NCBI RefSeq assembly: GCF_033705735.1
Contig: NZ_CP131131.1
Span: 186,001-250,000, forward strand
Length of the DNA: 64,000 bases
Direction: 5' to 3'
From: Shinella zoogloeoides
GTDB taxonomy: Bacteria; Pseudomonadota; Alphaproteobacteria; Rhizobiales; Rhizobiaceae
The notes under the pieces were generated by a model. The model did not search any database. It was not told the DNA's origin and worked only from the letters and a program-made list of their open reading frames with translations. This document shows positions 14,486-22,932 of this stretch, piece after piece (the stretch's first letter is position 1; every line of letters begins with the position of its first letter). Both the position numbers and the translations under genes were made by a program.

Positions 14486-14760
14486 TGACCTGGAATTTCG
14501 ACCTCACCAAAGCCCCGCGCGACGGAATCCGCATTCTGATGGCGGACACCCACGGGGACATGTGGATCACGAAATGGCTGGAGCCGAACAAGCGTCGGCC
14601 GGCGGGTCGCTTCGACATGTTCCCGGAGAACGCGAAGACGATTCTGGCTTGGCAGCATTTGCCGGTCCACCCGCATCACATGGAGGTGTCGTCGCTCTGC
14701 GAGGTCACCCCGGAGCAAATCCCGATCGTCGATGGAGTGGGAGGGACCGAGCATGAATAG
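14485..14760 (+). CDS. DUF551-like hypothetical protein
   Basis: 91 residues. FDLTKAPRDGIRILMAD at residues 5-21 followed by ITKWLEP and AWQHLPVHP repeats the API-DG...W-x-P pattern of the DUF551 module seen at 4794-5180. Function is unknown. Confidence 0.6.
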   Translation: MTWNFDLTKAPRDGIRILMADTHGDMWITKWLEPNKRRPAGRFDMFPENAKTILAWQHLPVHPHHMEVSSLCEVTPEQIPIVDGVGGTEHE

Positions 14761-15031
14761 CTTTCGTGTGGGAATGAAGGTGGTTTGTATCGACAACCAC
14801 GAATGGGACCACAAGCTGGCGCTTGGCGCAGTCTACGAAGTGTCGGCAGTAGGGTGGGAACTCGGCGAAATCTATATCGGCCTTGTCGAGACCCCGGCTT
14901 CAGGTGGTGGATTGCTCCACTGGCGTGCTTATCGCTTCCGCCCGGTGGTCGAGCCCGGCACTGAGAAGGGCATGTCGATCCTCCGCGAACTCCTGAACAC
15001 TCAGGACCAGCCGGTGAGGGCTGACGCATGA
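14753..15031 (+). CDS. Hypothetical phage protein (VGMKVVCI family)
   Basis: 92 residues from the ATG at 14753, overlapping the previous stop by 8 bp. FRVGMKVVCIDNHEWDHKLA, LGAVYEV, and HWRAYRFRPVVEPG form a beta-barrel-like pattern that recurs in alphaproteobacterial phages, usually as a stand-alone protein of about 90 residues. No biochemical role is known to me. Confidence 0.65.
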   Translation: MNSFRVGMKVVCIDNHEWDHKLALGAVYEVSAVGWELGEIYIGLVETPASGGGLLHWRAYRFRPVVEPGTEKGMSILRELLNTQDQPVRADA

Positions 15032-15246
15032 CGATCGTCCAGCGTGTCTTCAATGCGTTCCACGGTCTGGTATCGCGACTGAACAAGGATGATGACGAGG
15101 GAGTCGAATGCGGCGCTACCGAAGGCTTCTTTCCGGTCGGCACGGTAGACGAGGATAATCTGATCGATGTCTTTGCGCTTGAGGGCGACATGTGGACGTT
15201 CGTTATCGATCTGAATTCCGCGACCGAACAAAAGCGGGTGGCGTGA
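15028..15246 (+). CDS. Small hypothetical protein
   Basis: 72 residues, acidic centre (LNKDDDEGVECGATEGFFPV) and a C-terminal strand. It couples by ATGA to the gene before and TGATG to the gene after. No motif recognised. Confidence 0.55.
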   Translation: MTIVQRVFNAFHGLVSRLNKDDDEGVECGATEGFFPVGTVDEDNLIDVFALEGDMWTFVIDLNSATEQKRVA

Positions 15247-15461
15247 TGGCAAATCCGTCTCTCGCTCTGGAGCTGTTCCGCAAGGGCTACGACACCCAGC
15301 GGATCGCTGACTACTTTTCCATTCGCGAAGAAGAAGCGCTCGAATTGGTTTCCGAGGCCAGAAGCGCTGCTCTTCGTCTTCCGTCTCCATACCCGATCCA
15401 TCCCGACGCCAAGCCCACCGGCTGGCCCAAGGGGCAGATCGCTTATGCGGGGCGAAACTAG
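15246..15461 (+). CDS. Small HTH-like protein
   Basis: 71 residues. ALELFRKGYDTQRIADYFSI, then EEEALELVSEARSA, reads as a helix-turn-helix of the kind used in small terminase- or sigma-like DNA-binding proteins. The C-terminus is Pro-rich. The role is undetermined. Confidence 0.6.
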   Translation: MANPSLALELFRKGYDTQRIADYFSIREEEALELVSEARSAALRLPSPYPIHPDAKPTGWPKGQIAYAGRN

Positions 15462-15583
15462 CTCCTTCCTGCGCCGCCGCACTCTCTACGGGATCAACAT
15501 AGCCCGTAGCGAGAAGGACGGCATTCAGGATGTCAGAGAACCACATTCACGGTGTTTCGGCGAACACACAGGGGAAAAAGGTA

Positions 15584-15934
15584 ATGAGTACGGCAGTTGC
15601 CAGTGAATACGTAAGGAAAATGGTCGAGCGCGAGACGTCCGGAAACGGCGACGTCGAGAACGCGGTACGGCGTCTTGCCCGCAAGCACGGGCTTTCCTTC
15701 TGGCAGATCATGCACCTACGGGCGGGGCGGGCAAAGACGATCACGGTCGAGGCATTCACGTCGATCCGGCGCGCATATCTCGACTACTGCGAGGCCGAGA
15801 TCCGGGCCTTGCAGCGTGAAATCCAACAGGATCGGGATCGGTACGAGGACAACCATGATCTTCAGGATCTGGGTAACGAGGTTCAAGCGCTGGCTGAAAA
15901 GCTTCGGCTGGCGAAAGAAAGGATCGGAGCATGA
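15584..15934 (+). CDS. Hypothetical phage protein, HTH plus coiled coil
   Basis: 116 residues from the ATG at 15584, preceded by GGGGAAAAAGG; an ATG at 15530 is in frame but adds an unlikely leader. ASEYVRKMVERETSGNGDVE leads into an HTH-like LARKHGLSFWQIMHLRAG and a C-terminal coiled coil (RALQREIQQDRDRYED). The same layout recurs in rhizobial phages just ahead of replication genes. A DNA-binding role is inferred. Confidence 0.6.
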   Translation: MSTAVASEYVRKMVERETSGNGDVENAVRRLARKHGLSFWQIMHLRAGRAKTITVEAFTSIRRAYLDYCEAEIRALQREIQQDRDRYEDNHDLQDLGNEVQALAEKLRLAKERIGA

Positions 15935-16488
15935 CGGCAGGCCATAACAGCGAACTGAACGAGAAGGACCGGCAAAAGCTCTTCTCGTACTACCACCAGA
16001 AGGACCGCGACATCGCGGCCAAGATCAAGGCGCTCGGCGATGAGAAGAAGGCGAACCGGCAGAATGCGAAGGCCTCCGGCTTTCAGGCGTCGAAGCTGGA
16101 TCACTACCTCAAGTCCTTCCTTGCCGAGGATCAGCAGAAGCCGGTCGACAAGCTGAAGTCGGACAGGGAGAACCTCGCTTGGTTGGGCCTCATCCCCGAT
16201 ACCGGTGGCGACCTCCTCGCACAGGTTGACCGCGTGGATGGCGACCAGCTCATCCAGGCAAAGGGCTACCACGCCGGCCTGACGAACCTCGATCGCGTGT
16301 CCGGATACGACGGCGGCTCGGCCGACGACAAGCTCTGGCTCGAAGCCTACGACGCCGGCAAGCGCGAATACGAGACGGACATTCCCGACATTCTTGCTCG
16401 GATCGAAGCGGCTCGGACGAACGAAGAGCCGGCCCCTGATTCCGACGATCCTTTCGGCACGGACGACCAGTCCGACGAAGCCGCCTGA
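15931..16488 (+). CDS. Hypothetical protein with GapR-like and RMF-like segments
   Basis: 185 residues. The N-terminal 60 residues (DRDIAAKIKALGDEKKANRQ, then AKASGFQASKLDHYLK) recall the helical DNA-clamp pattern of GapR/DUF2312, although similarity is weak. The C-terminal WLEAYDAGKREY recalls the GY-x-A segments found in ribosome modulation factor-like tails of phage proteins. The end is acidic. The function is not established. Confidence 0.5.
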   Translation: MTAGHNSELNEKDRQKLFSYYHQKDRDIAAKIKALGDEKKANRQNAKASGFQASKLDHYLKSFLAEDQQKPVDKLKSDRENLAWLGLIPDTGGDLLAQVDRVDGDQLIQAKGYHAGLTNLDRVSGYDGGSADDKLWLEAYDAGKREYETDIPDILARIEAARTNEEPAPDSDDPFGTDDQSDEAA

Positions 16489-16568
16489 CGTTCCCAGCCC
16501 GCTTAACCCCTCCCGGCGGGCCACCTTAGCAGCGCGAATGCTGCTCATTCTTTTCAACGAGGACCGAC

Positions 16569-17195
16569 GTGCACATTATCGCCTTCGACCCCAGCAAGCA
16601 CACAGGATGGGCGCTCCGTACCATCGGGCGCGATCATAGCGCGATGCGTTGCGGCGTCCTCGAAATGCCCGACAAGGCGGATCACTATTACACGGCCGAC
16701 CAGATCGGCCTGAAGGTCCGCAACCTCCTCACCGAGGAGAAGAAAGCCGACCGGATGCCGACATTCGCCATCCTGGAGCAGCAGGCCCTCGCGAAGATCG
16801 GGAACACCAGCGCCGACGCCATGATCTACCCATGGGTCGCGACCTCGGCCATTGTCGCGGTCCTTTCCAACTTCGGCATTCCCTATGCCAGCATCCCGGC
16901 CGTCACGTGGCGCGTCTCGTTCTTCGGCCGTGGCTTCAAGCCCCCGGTCGACAGCAAGGGCAAGAAGGACTGGAAAAAGGCCTGTGTCGCCGAGTGCGAG
17001 CGGCTGGGCATTGTCCTGCCCACACAGAAGACCATCGCCCACAACGCCGCCGAGGCCTGCGCCCTGGCGATCTGCGCGCAGGTCAAGGATACGAAGGTCC
17101 ACGCCCGCCGCTACGAGCCGGCCTTAATGGCGCTGCGCATGGCCCGCAACGAACGCCCGACCGGTGGAGACCTGTTCGGAGGTGCCGCGGCATGA
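16569..17195 (+). CDS. RuvC-like Holliday junction resolvase
   Basis: 208 residues with an RNase H-like fold. AFDPSKHTGWAL supplies Asp7, FAILEQQ supplies Glu70 and AHNAAEACALA supplies His158 and Glu162 as acidic/metal ligands, matching phage RuvC proteins. The enzyme cuts four-way junctions made during recombination or branched replication before packaging. It sits just ahead of a methyltransferase and DnaB. Its stop overlaps the next start as ATGA. Confidence 0.85.
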   Translation: MHIIAFDPSKHTGWALRTIGRDHSAMRCGVLEMPDKADHYYTADQIGLKVRNLLTEEKKADRMPTFAILEQQALAKIGNTSADAMIYPWVATSAIVAVLSNFGIPYASIPAVTWRVSFFGRGFKPPVDSKGKKDWKKACVAECERLGIVLPTQKTIAHNAAEACALAICAQVKDTKVHARRYEPALMALRMARNERPTGGDLFGGAAA

Positions 17196-18556
17196 ACCTC
17201 CCTGCGCGCAATCGCACAGTCTCCGATCTCATCGACGAATACGAAGAGAAGGTCGCCAATGCTCCAGCCGCCATTGAGGCCGTCAAGGAAGCATGGGGCC
17301 GATTGGAAATGGCGGCATCCGTTGGCGGAAAGTTCGGCGGAAGCATCTCGCGTCATTCGCCGAGCGTGAGCGAGCGGGACGTTCTCGCGGCGCTCCTCAA
17401 GTCCGGCTGGCGGGCGATCTATGACCGCTGCCAGATCGACCAGATTGCTAGCGCGGATGACAAGCGGTTGTTCGAAAGCACGTTTGAGAACCCGCCTGAA
17501 CTGACCTTCGATAATGCCAAGGCCACGTTCGGCGATTACCTGATGCGCCCGCGCTTCCATGTCTTGCGTGGCTTGGCCGAAGTTTTCAGCCAGTTGGACC
17601 CCGCCTACAAGTCCCATTCCAAGGTTAAGATCGGCGTGAGCGGCCTGCCCAAGCGTGTCATCGTCTCGAATGTCGGCGGCTGGGGCTCTTATGGCCGCGA
17701 CAAGATCAGGGACATTATCAATGCGCTCGCCGCCTATCGCGGTGAAAGGCTCATGGACCATGCCGAGTTTTCCGGCATTGATGGCCTTCATCGTTGGGAT
17801 GGCGGTATCGCGGGTCAGGTGGTTATGGATGGCTCGCATCACGTCACCAAGGGCGAGAACGGCATCGAGACGAAGGCCCCTAACCGTGGCGTCACGATCC
17901 GCAAGTTCCAGAACGGCAACGCGCATGTGATCTTCGACAAGTTCGCACTCCTCGACATTAACAGGGCGTTGGCGGAGTTTTACGGAGAGGTGTTGCCCGA
18001 CGCCGAGGAAGAAGACGCCAAGCCGCAAGCGAGCACTGCGGTATCGAAAGACCTACAGTTCTATTGGACGCCTGAAAAGGTTGTCGGCGAGGCGCTGAGT
18101 TTCGCCGGGCTCCACGCCCCGCGCCAGTTCGATGAAAACCCCGTTCGGCATCGCGTCCTTGAACCGTCGTGCGGTGATGGGCGCATTCTTGATGGCATTC
18201 GCAAGCTCGGCCATTTCGCCTTCGGCATCGAGTATCACGCTGGCCGCGCCGCCGAGGCGAGGGCGAAGGGGCATTCTGTCCTCACCGCCAATTTCCTTGA
18301 GCAACCGTCCCGCGCGGAGTTCGATTTCGTCATCATGAACCCTCCCTTCTACGGCCGGCACTACGTCAAGCACGTTCGCCATGCTGAGAAGTTTCTGAAG
18401 CCGGGCGGAATCCTCGTCGCGATCCTGCCTGCGACTGCTCGCTACGACCACGGCGAACTGGCCGGCTCATGGCAGGATCTGCCCGTAGCGAGCTTCGCCG
18501 AGGCCGGCACCAACGTTCCCACCACCATGCTGAAATTCCGGAGGGCATCCGCATGA
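17192..18556 (+). CDS. DUF4942 protein with SAM-dependent DNA methyltransferase domain
   Basis: 454 residues. Residues 1-270 match the DUF4942 type of N-terminal domain (FDNAKATFGDYLMRPRFHVL; VSNVGGWGSYGRDKIRDIIN). Residues 285-454 form a class I methyltransferase: EPSCGDGR at 324-331 as the SAM-binding motif and MNPPFYGRH with Asn383 as catalytic NPPF. The NPPF motif points to N6-adenine methylation. Such fusions are frequent in phages and may protect DNA from host restriction or mark packaging. The ATG at 17192 couples to RuvC by ATGA, and 500 upstream in-frame bases are antisense-like. Confidence 0.85.
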   Translation: MNLPARNRTVSDLIDEYEEKVANAPAAIEAVKEAWGRLEMAASVGGKFGGSISRHSPSVSERDVLAALLKSGWRAIYDRCQIDQIASADDKRLFESTFENPPELTFDNAKATFGDYLMRPRFHVLRGLAEVFSQLDPAYKSHSKVKIGVSGLPKRVIVSNVGGWGSYGRDKIRDIINALAAYRGERLMDHAEFSGIDGLHRWDGGIAGQVVMDGSHHVTKGENGIETKAPNRGVTIRKFQNGNAHVIFDKFALLDINRALAEFYGEVLPDAEEEDAKPQASTAVSKDLQFYWTPEKVVGEALSFAGLHAPRQFDENPVRHRVLEPSCGDGRILDGIRKLGHFAFGIEYHAGRAAEARAKGHSVLTANFLEQPSRAEFDFVIMNPPFYGRHYVKHVRHAEKFLKPGGILVAILPATARYDHGELAGSWQDLPVASFAEAGTNVPTTMLKFRRASA

Positions 18557-18672
18557 AAACCCTCATCACCCTATGCCCTCACTGCTCCAAGACGCTGACC
18601 GCCGCCGAGACGATCGAGAAATGGTGCACGCGCTGCGCAAAGCCGGTCGAGCGGCGTGAGGAGGCGGCGTGA
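18553..18672 (+). CDS. 39-residue zinc ribbon peptide
   Basis: A 39-residue frame, MKTLITLCPHCSKTLTAAET, then EKWCTRCAKPVERRE, with two CxxC pairs forming a minimal zinc ribbon. ATGA coupling at the start and GTGA coupling at the end place it firmly between two methyltransferase genes. It may assist one of them; that is inference. Confidence 0.65.
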   Translation: MKTLITLCPHCSKTLTAAETIEKWCTRCAKPVERREEAA

Positions 18673-19403
18673 GTCACATCAAGCGCCTTCAGACCATCGG
18701 CAACTGCCAACTGATCCTTGGCGATGCCATGAAAATCATGCCCAAGCTGCAGAAGGCCGACCTCATCGTCAGCGACGTGCCTTATGCGCTCACGACAGGC
18801 GGTCCTTCCAAGGGTGTCGGCACTATGTCTGGCATCTTCTCGGCAGAGCGCTACACCAACGACGGTCAGATCGTGGCGGCGACCGTCCCGTTCCCTGAGA
18901 TGATGACGACCCTGTATGCGGCATTGTCCGACGATGCGGACTGCTACGTCATGGCCAATGACAAGAACGTCCACCCGCTCACGCAAGCGGCTCTGGACGC
19001 GGGATTCCAGTTTCACAACCTTCTCGTCTGGGACAAGGTGAGCCCTACCGCCAATCGTTGGTATATGAAGAACCTGGAGTTCACCTTGTACCTCTGGAAG
19101 GGCAAGGCTCGGACGATCAACGATCCGTCATCCAAGCAGCTGCTGCGCGGCGGGATCGACAAGGTGACGGGCCATCCGACCGAAAAGCCGGTCTATCTCA
19201 TGGCTGAGTACATCCGAAACTCCAGCCAGCCCGGTGATCTGGTGCTTGATCCATTCATGGGCAGCGGTTCAACGGCACTTGCCGCCCTCAACCTCGGTCG
19301 CAAGTTCATCGGCATCGAAATCCACGAGCCATTCTTTGACATGGCCGTGGCGCGAGTAGCCGCCGCCTATGACAAACCAGACATGTTCTCGGAGGCGATA
19401 TGA
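18669..19403 (+). CDS. DNA methyltransferase (N4/N6 amino type) with DVPY motif
   Basis: 244 residues from a GTG (18669, GTGA overlap). Motif IV reads SDVPYAL at 35-41 where DPPY is usual; motif I is LDPFMGSGSTALAAL at 193-207 after HPTEKP at 169-174, giving the beta-class order (catalytic motif first, SAM motif last). Beta-class enzymes methylate adenine N6 or cytosine N4. The Pro-to-Val change beside the catalytic Asp is tolerated in some phage members but could alter activity. The central part holds AGFQFHNLLVWDK. It lies directly before dnaB. Confidence 0.85.
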   Translation: MSHIKRLQTIGNCQLILGDAMKIMPKLQKADLIVSDVPYALTTGGPSKGVGTMSGIFSAERYTNDGQIVAATVPFPEMMTTLYAALSDDADCYVMANDKNVHPLTQAALDAGFQFHNLLVWDKVSPTANRWYMKNLEFTLYLWKGKARTINDPSSKQLLRGGIDKVTGHPTEKPVYLMAEYIRNSSQPGDLVLDPFMGSGSTALAALNLGRKFIGIEIHEPFFDMAVARVAAAYDKPDMFSEAI

Positions 19404-20866
19404 ACGCCCATCAATCCATAGACATGTCCATGCATGGCACGGCACGGCGGGAACTGCCGGCGAACATAGACGCTGAGGAGGCTCTACTAGGTGCAGTCCT
19501 CATGAACAACGACGCTCTCGACGCGATCCGCGTGCCGCTGGAGCCAAGCCACTTCTACGAGCCCATCAACCGCGACATCTTCGACGCGATGCTCGATCTG
19601 CGGAAGGCCGGGCGGGTGATCACGACGATTTCGGTCAAGTCGTACGTGCCCTCAGGCCAGGTCAGAGACATGACCGTGCCGCAGTATCTCGCGCGCCTCG
19701 CGGCCAACGCTGTGACGGTCGTTAATGCACCCGATTATGCCTATGGCATCATGGACTGCGCGGCCCGTCGCGCTTTCGTGGCTCTTGGCCAGAAGATGGA
19801 AGATGCGGCGTTCTCCCTTGATCTCGAAATCATGGACGAGGTCGAGGCGCTGCGGAACCGCTTCGAGGACATCATCCGCGCCCTCAATGGCCCTTCTACA
19901 GCTCGGACGCTCGCCGATGGTGCCAAGCGCGCGCTGGAATCCACCGCGACGGCTTACAGAGGCAGCGGCGTGGCCGGTGTTGATTACGGCATCCGCTTCC
20001 TGATGGACATGGTGGGGCCGTTCCTTCCCGGCCAGTTGATCGTCATCGGCGGCGGCACCAAGCAGGGCAAGTCCAGTCTCATCGAACAGATCATCCACGG
20101 CGCGGCATCGAACGGCCATCCGGTCTGGGTCTACTCCGGCGAGATGGGCATCGAAGAGCTTGCCCACCGTTCGCTCTCCCGCGTGACGGATATCCAAGCG
20201 TGGCGCCAGATCCGCGGCAAGGTGTCTGAACGCGAATATGAGCAGCTTGAGACGGCCCGCCGGAATGCGGAGACGTGGCAGGACAGGGTGTTCATCCGCG
20301 ACGACAGTATGACGCTCGGCCAGATCGAGCGCGACCTGAAGGACTTCGCCAAGCGTCATCCCGGCGGCATGGCCATAATCGACCATATCGGCCTCGTGGA
20401 GCGCGACAGGGAGATGGGCAAGCTGTCCGAGGTCGAACTCGGCCCGTACATCACCAAGCGCCTCAAGCTGATTGCGAACCGCTTCCGTCTCCCGGTTGTC
20501 GCCGCTGCGCAGCTCAAGAAGAACACCTTTGCCATCGAAGACCGGAAGATGAGCCGGGCTACCTACCAGATGGCGATCGGTCGCCGGCCGAAATACGCCG
20601 ATATCTATGGTTCCTGTGAGAAGGATGCGAATGCGGTGATCATCCCGTATCGCGCTGAACCAATCCTTCAAGAGCTGGAGCCGTCGGAAGGCTCTGATCT
20701 TCATCCTGTATGGGAAGAAGTGATGTCGGGCGTGCGGGGCCGCGCCGAAGTGATCCTGGCACTATCACGCCACACTCACTGGCCTCAACGAAAAGAGGTT
20801 CGGTGGAATGGTGCGCGAACTTCCTTTGAAGACCTCAGTGCAGACGATCAAGCGAGGTTCTTCTGA
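19400..20866 (+). CDS. DnaB-type replicative helicase
   Basis: 488 residues. The N-terminal domain (20-120; LPANIDAEEALLGAVLMNND) matches DnaB-N, and the RecA-like domain has Walker A GGGTKQGKSS at 217-226, then SGEMGIEELAHRSLSR and MAIIDHIGLV as Walker B, and AAQLKK. It would unwind the phage replication fork and load host primase. The ATG overlaps the methyltransferase stop as ATGA. Length is normal for phage DnaB. It is the main replication gene of the window; with the DnaA-like protein at 22929 it makes a replication module. Confidence 0.9.
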   Translation: MNAHQSIDMSMHGTARRELPANIDAEEALLGAVLMNNDALDAIRVPLEPSHFYEPINRDIFDAMLDLRKAGRVITTISVKSYVPSGQVRDMTVPQYLARLAANAVTVVNAPDYAYGIMDCAARRAFVALGQKMEDAAFSLDLEIMDEVEALRNRFEDIIRALNGPSTARTLADGAKRALESTATAYRGSGVAGVDYGIRFLMDMVGPFLPGQLIVIGGGTKQGKSSLIEQIIHGAASNGHPVWVYSGEMGIEELAHRSLSRVTDIQAWRQIRGKVSEREYEQLETARRNAETWQDRVFIRDDSMTLGQIERDLKDFAKRHPGGMAIIDHIGLVERDREMGKLSEVELGPYITKRLKLIANRFRLPVVAAAQLKKNTFAIEDRKMSRATYQMAIGRRPKYADIYGSCEKDANAVIIPYRAEPILQELEPSEGSDLHPVWEEVMSGVRGRAEVILALSRHTHWPQRKEVRWNGARTSFEDLSADDQARFF

Positions 20867-21465
20867 TGAAGCTCGACTATCTACTCCCTGACGCCAGCGC
20901 GCTTCGGCGGCTGTTCGCATATAACCCTGAGACCGGCGTCCTCTCTTGGCGCGCGCGACCTCTTTCCGATTTTGCCACCGAGAACGCGGGGAAGGTTTGG
21001 AATTCAAAGTTTGCCGATAAACCGGCCGGTGGCCTGAACAATTACGGTTATGTGCGAGTGGCGATTGGAGGCAAACGCTTTTTGGCGCACCGGATTATTT
21101 GGTTGATGCAGACTGGAGAATTCCCGGATGACGTGAACCACGAGAACGGAATCCATGACGATAACCGCTGGAGCAATCTCCGCTCGGTTTCCTATGGAGA
21201 GCGGGTAAAGAATGCCTGCCGACGCTCCGACAATTCCAGCGGGACAACGGGCGTGGCCTGGTTCAAGGCTTTGGGCCAGTGGCGAGCATACGTGACTATC
21301 AAAGGTCGCCAAAAGCATCTCGGCTACTTCGACACGATTGACGAGGCGAAATCTGCCCGTGAGTTGGCCCGCCGACAGCATGGATTCCATGAGAACCACG
21401 GTCGGGAGGGGGCAAAGACGATGTTCACCGACCTTCAAGCGCAGGATCAAGGGAGGCTGATGTGA
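20866..21465 (+). CDS. HNH endonuclease with AP2 DNA-binding domain
   Basis: 199 residues. Residues 60-110 hold the HNH core (FLAHRIIWLMQTGEFPDDVN, then HENG, DDNRWSNLR, the pattern of HNH_3 homing nucleases). Residues 120-165 form an AP2 domain (SSGTTGVAWFKALGQWRAYV and KHLGYFDTIDEAKSA) that binds a target site. HNH-AP2 proteins are selfish mobile nucleases. The start overlaps dnaB by one base (TGATG). Confidence 0.9.
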   Translation: MKLDYLLPDASALRRLFAYNPETGVLSWRARPLSDFATENAGKVWNSKFADKPAGGLNNYGYVRVAIGGKRFLAHRIIWLMQTGEFPDDVNHENGIHDDNRWSNLRSVSYGERVKNACRRSDNSSGTTGVAWFKALGQWRAYVTIKGRQKHLGYFDTIDEAKSARELARRQHGFHENHGREGAKTMFTDLQAQDQGRLM

Positions 21466-22145
21466 TGCAAGGCTCCCTTCCTTTTACGCATGTCCGCCGG
21501 AGCATGACACGCGCTCTCCGCGTTCTTGTCGCTTGTGAGTTCTCCGGCACGGTTCGTAACGCCTTCATCGATCGCGGCCATGACGCTTGGTCCTGTGACC
21601 TCTTGCCGGCTGAGAATGGAAGCAATCGCCACATCCGCGGCGATGCTCGCGACATCCTGAACGACGGCTGGGACATGCTGATTGTCGCGCACCCGCCATG
21701 CACTCGGCTCTGCAACAGCGGTGTCCGCTGGCTGTCCGTGCCGCCGCCGGGCAAAACCACTGACCAGATGCAGGAAGAGTTGCGAGAAGGTGCCGAACTA
21801 TTCTCTGCCTTCTGGAACGCGCCTGTCGATCGTGTTTGCGTCGAGAACCCTGTCATGCACCGGCATGCCAAGGCTCTCATCGAGAACTACGAAGAGCCGG
21901 CGCAGTCCGTTCAGCCGTGGCAATTCGGCCATGGGGAGGTCAAGCGAACCTGCTTCTGGCTGCGCGGGCTACCGAAGCTGGAACCGACCGAGATTGTCGC
22001 TGGCCGCGAAGCTCGCGTCCACCGGATGCCGCCCGGCCCCGATCGCTGGAAAGAGAGGTCCCGGTTCTTCACCGGGATCGCATCGGCAATGGCCGACCAG
22101 TGGGGCGAGTACGCGGTCAATCAGTTCTATCAGGAGGCAGCATGA
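21465..22145 (+). CDS. C5-cytosine methyltransferase-like protein
   Basis: 226 residues from the ATG at 21465. LVACEFSGTVRNAFIDRGH at 21-39 resembles the SAM-binding first motif, AHPPCTRLCNSG has Pro-Pro-Cys at 77-79 (motif IV of C5 methyltransferases) and VCVENPV (Glu127) is motif VI. It lacks the large target-recognition region and is shorter than active enzymes such as HhaI, so it may be a minimal enzyme or bind other partners. This group is common in phage early operons. Confidence 0.75.
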   Translation: MQGSLPFTHVRRSMTRALRVLVACEFSGTVRNAFIDRGHDAWSCDLLPAENGSNRHIRGDARDILNDGWDMLIVAHPPCTRLCNSGVRWLSVPPPGKTTDQMQEELREGAELFSAFWNAPVDRVCVENPVMHRHAKALIENYEEPAQSVQPWQFGHGEVKRTCFWLRGLPKLEPTEIVAGREARVHRMPPGPDRWKERSRFFTGIASAMADQWGEYAVNQFYQEAA

Positions 22146-22441
22146 ACGCTTACGTCGCGTATCCTCACCCTATCCCAAGCGGCTTGGGCTACTGGGCAAT
22201 GATCCGGCTCTGCCGCGCCAGCCATCCGGCTCCGGTCATGGGCAAGGGCGATCGTCCCAAGGTCTTCAACACCCGCGGGGAAGCCGCGGAGGAATGCCTT
22301 CGGCACATGGTCGCCTTCATGAACGGCCACGAGATCCGAGGCGAGCGCTTCGACGGCCACAGCACGGCCAAGTCCCGTGCGGAACTCCTCTTCAAGACAC
22401 GGCCCGTAGAGGGCGAGAGAAAGCAGCAGGTGAGGGCATGA
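22142..22441 (+). CDS. Hypothetical phage protein
   Basis: 99 residues from the ATG at 22142 (ATGA coupling). It has a Tyr/Pro-rich N-terminus (AYVAYPHPIPSGLGYWAMIR) and a helical C-terminus. No family recognised. Confidence 0.6.
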   Translation: MNAYVAYPHPIPSGLGYWAMIRLCRASHPAPVMGKGDRPKVFNTRGEAAEECLRHMVAFMNGHEIRGERFDGHSTAKSRAELLFKTRPVEGERKQQVRA

Positions 22442-22932
22442 GCGATTTCCCACGCATCTATTTGGACCTCGACGGCGTGATGGCCGACTTCGACGCCCAC
22501 TTCCCCGCCCTGTTCGGCGTAGATCACCGGACGTTGCTCGACGACGACATGTGGGCCACCATCAATGCACACCCGAGCTATTTCCGCGATATGCCAGTCT
22601 GCGAGGGCGCTAAGGCATTCTTCGACGGGATATCCTGGCTGGAGCCGATAATCCTCACGGCATGCCCGAAATCGAACTACGCCCATGTGGCGAGGCAGAA
22701 GCGGGCTTGGGTTCGGGAGCACCTCTCGTCCAGAGCCGTGGTCCTTCCTGTCATGGGCGGCCGTAACAAGCCGCTTTTCATGCATGAGGTCGGGGACATC
22801 CTGATCGATGATTTCGAACGCAATACCAAGGCTTGGAGCGAGGAGGGTGGCATCGCGATCCTGCACCGCGATTTCAAAACGACGATGCAGGAGCTTGATC
22901 GCTCGCTCGGCCTGAAGGGGCATGCGGCATGA
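22438..22932 (+). CDS. 5'(3')-deoxyribonucleotidase-like HAD phosphatase
   Basis: 164 residues. The first HAD motif YLDLDGVMADFD (Asp10 nucleophile, Asp12) is followed by ILTACPKS as motif II, KRAWVREHL, and GDILIDDFERN with the acidic motif IV. This layout matches the NT5C deoxyribonucleotidase group, which dephosphorylates deoxynucleoside monophosphates. In phages these enzymes adjust nucleotide pools; here one possible task is to support base substitution by DpdA, but that is only inference. ATGA coupling on both sides. Confidence 0.8.
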   Translation: MSDFPRIYLDLDGVMADFDAHFPALFGVDHRTLLDDDMWATINAHPSYFRDMPVCEGAKAFFDGISWLEPIILTACPKSNYAHVARQKRAWVREHLSSRAVVLPVMGGRNKPLFMHEVGDILIDDFERNTKAWSEEGGIAILHRDFKTTMQELDRSLGLKGHAA

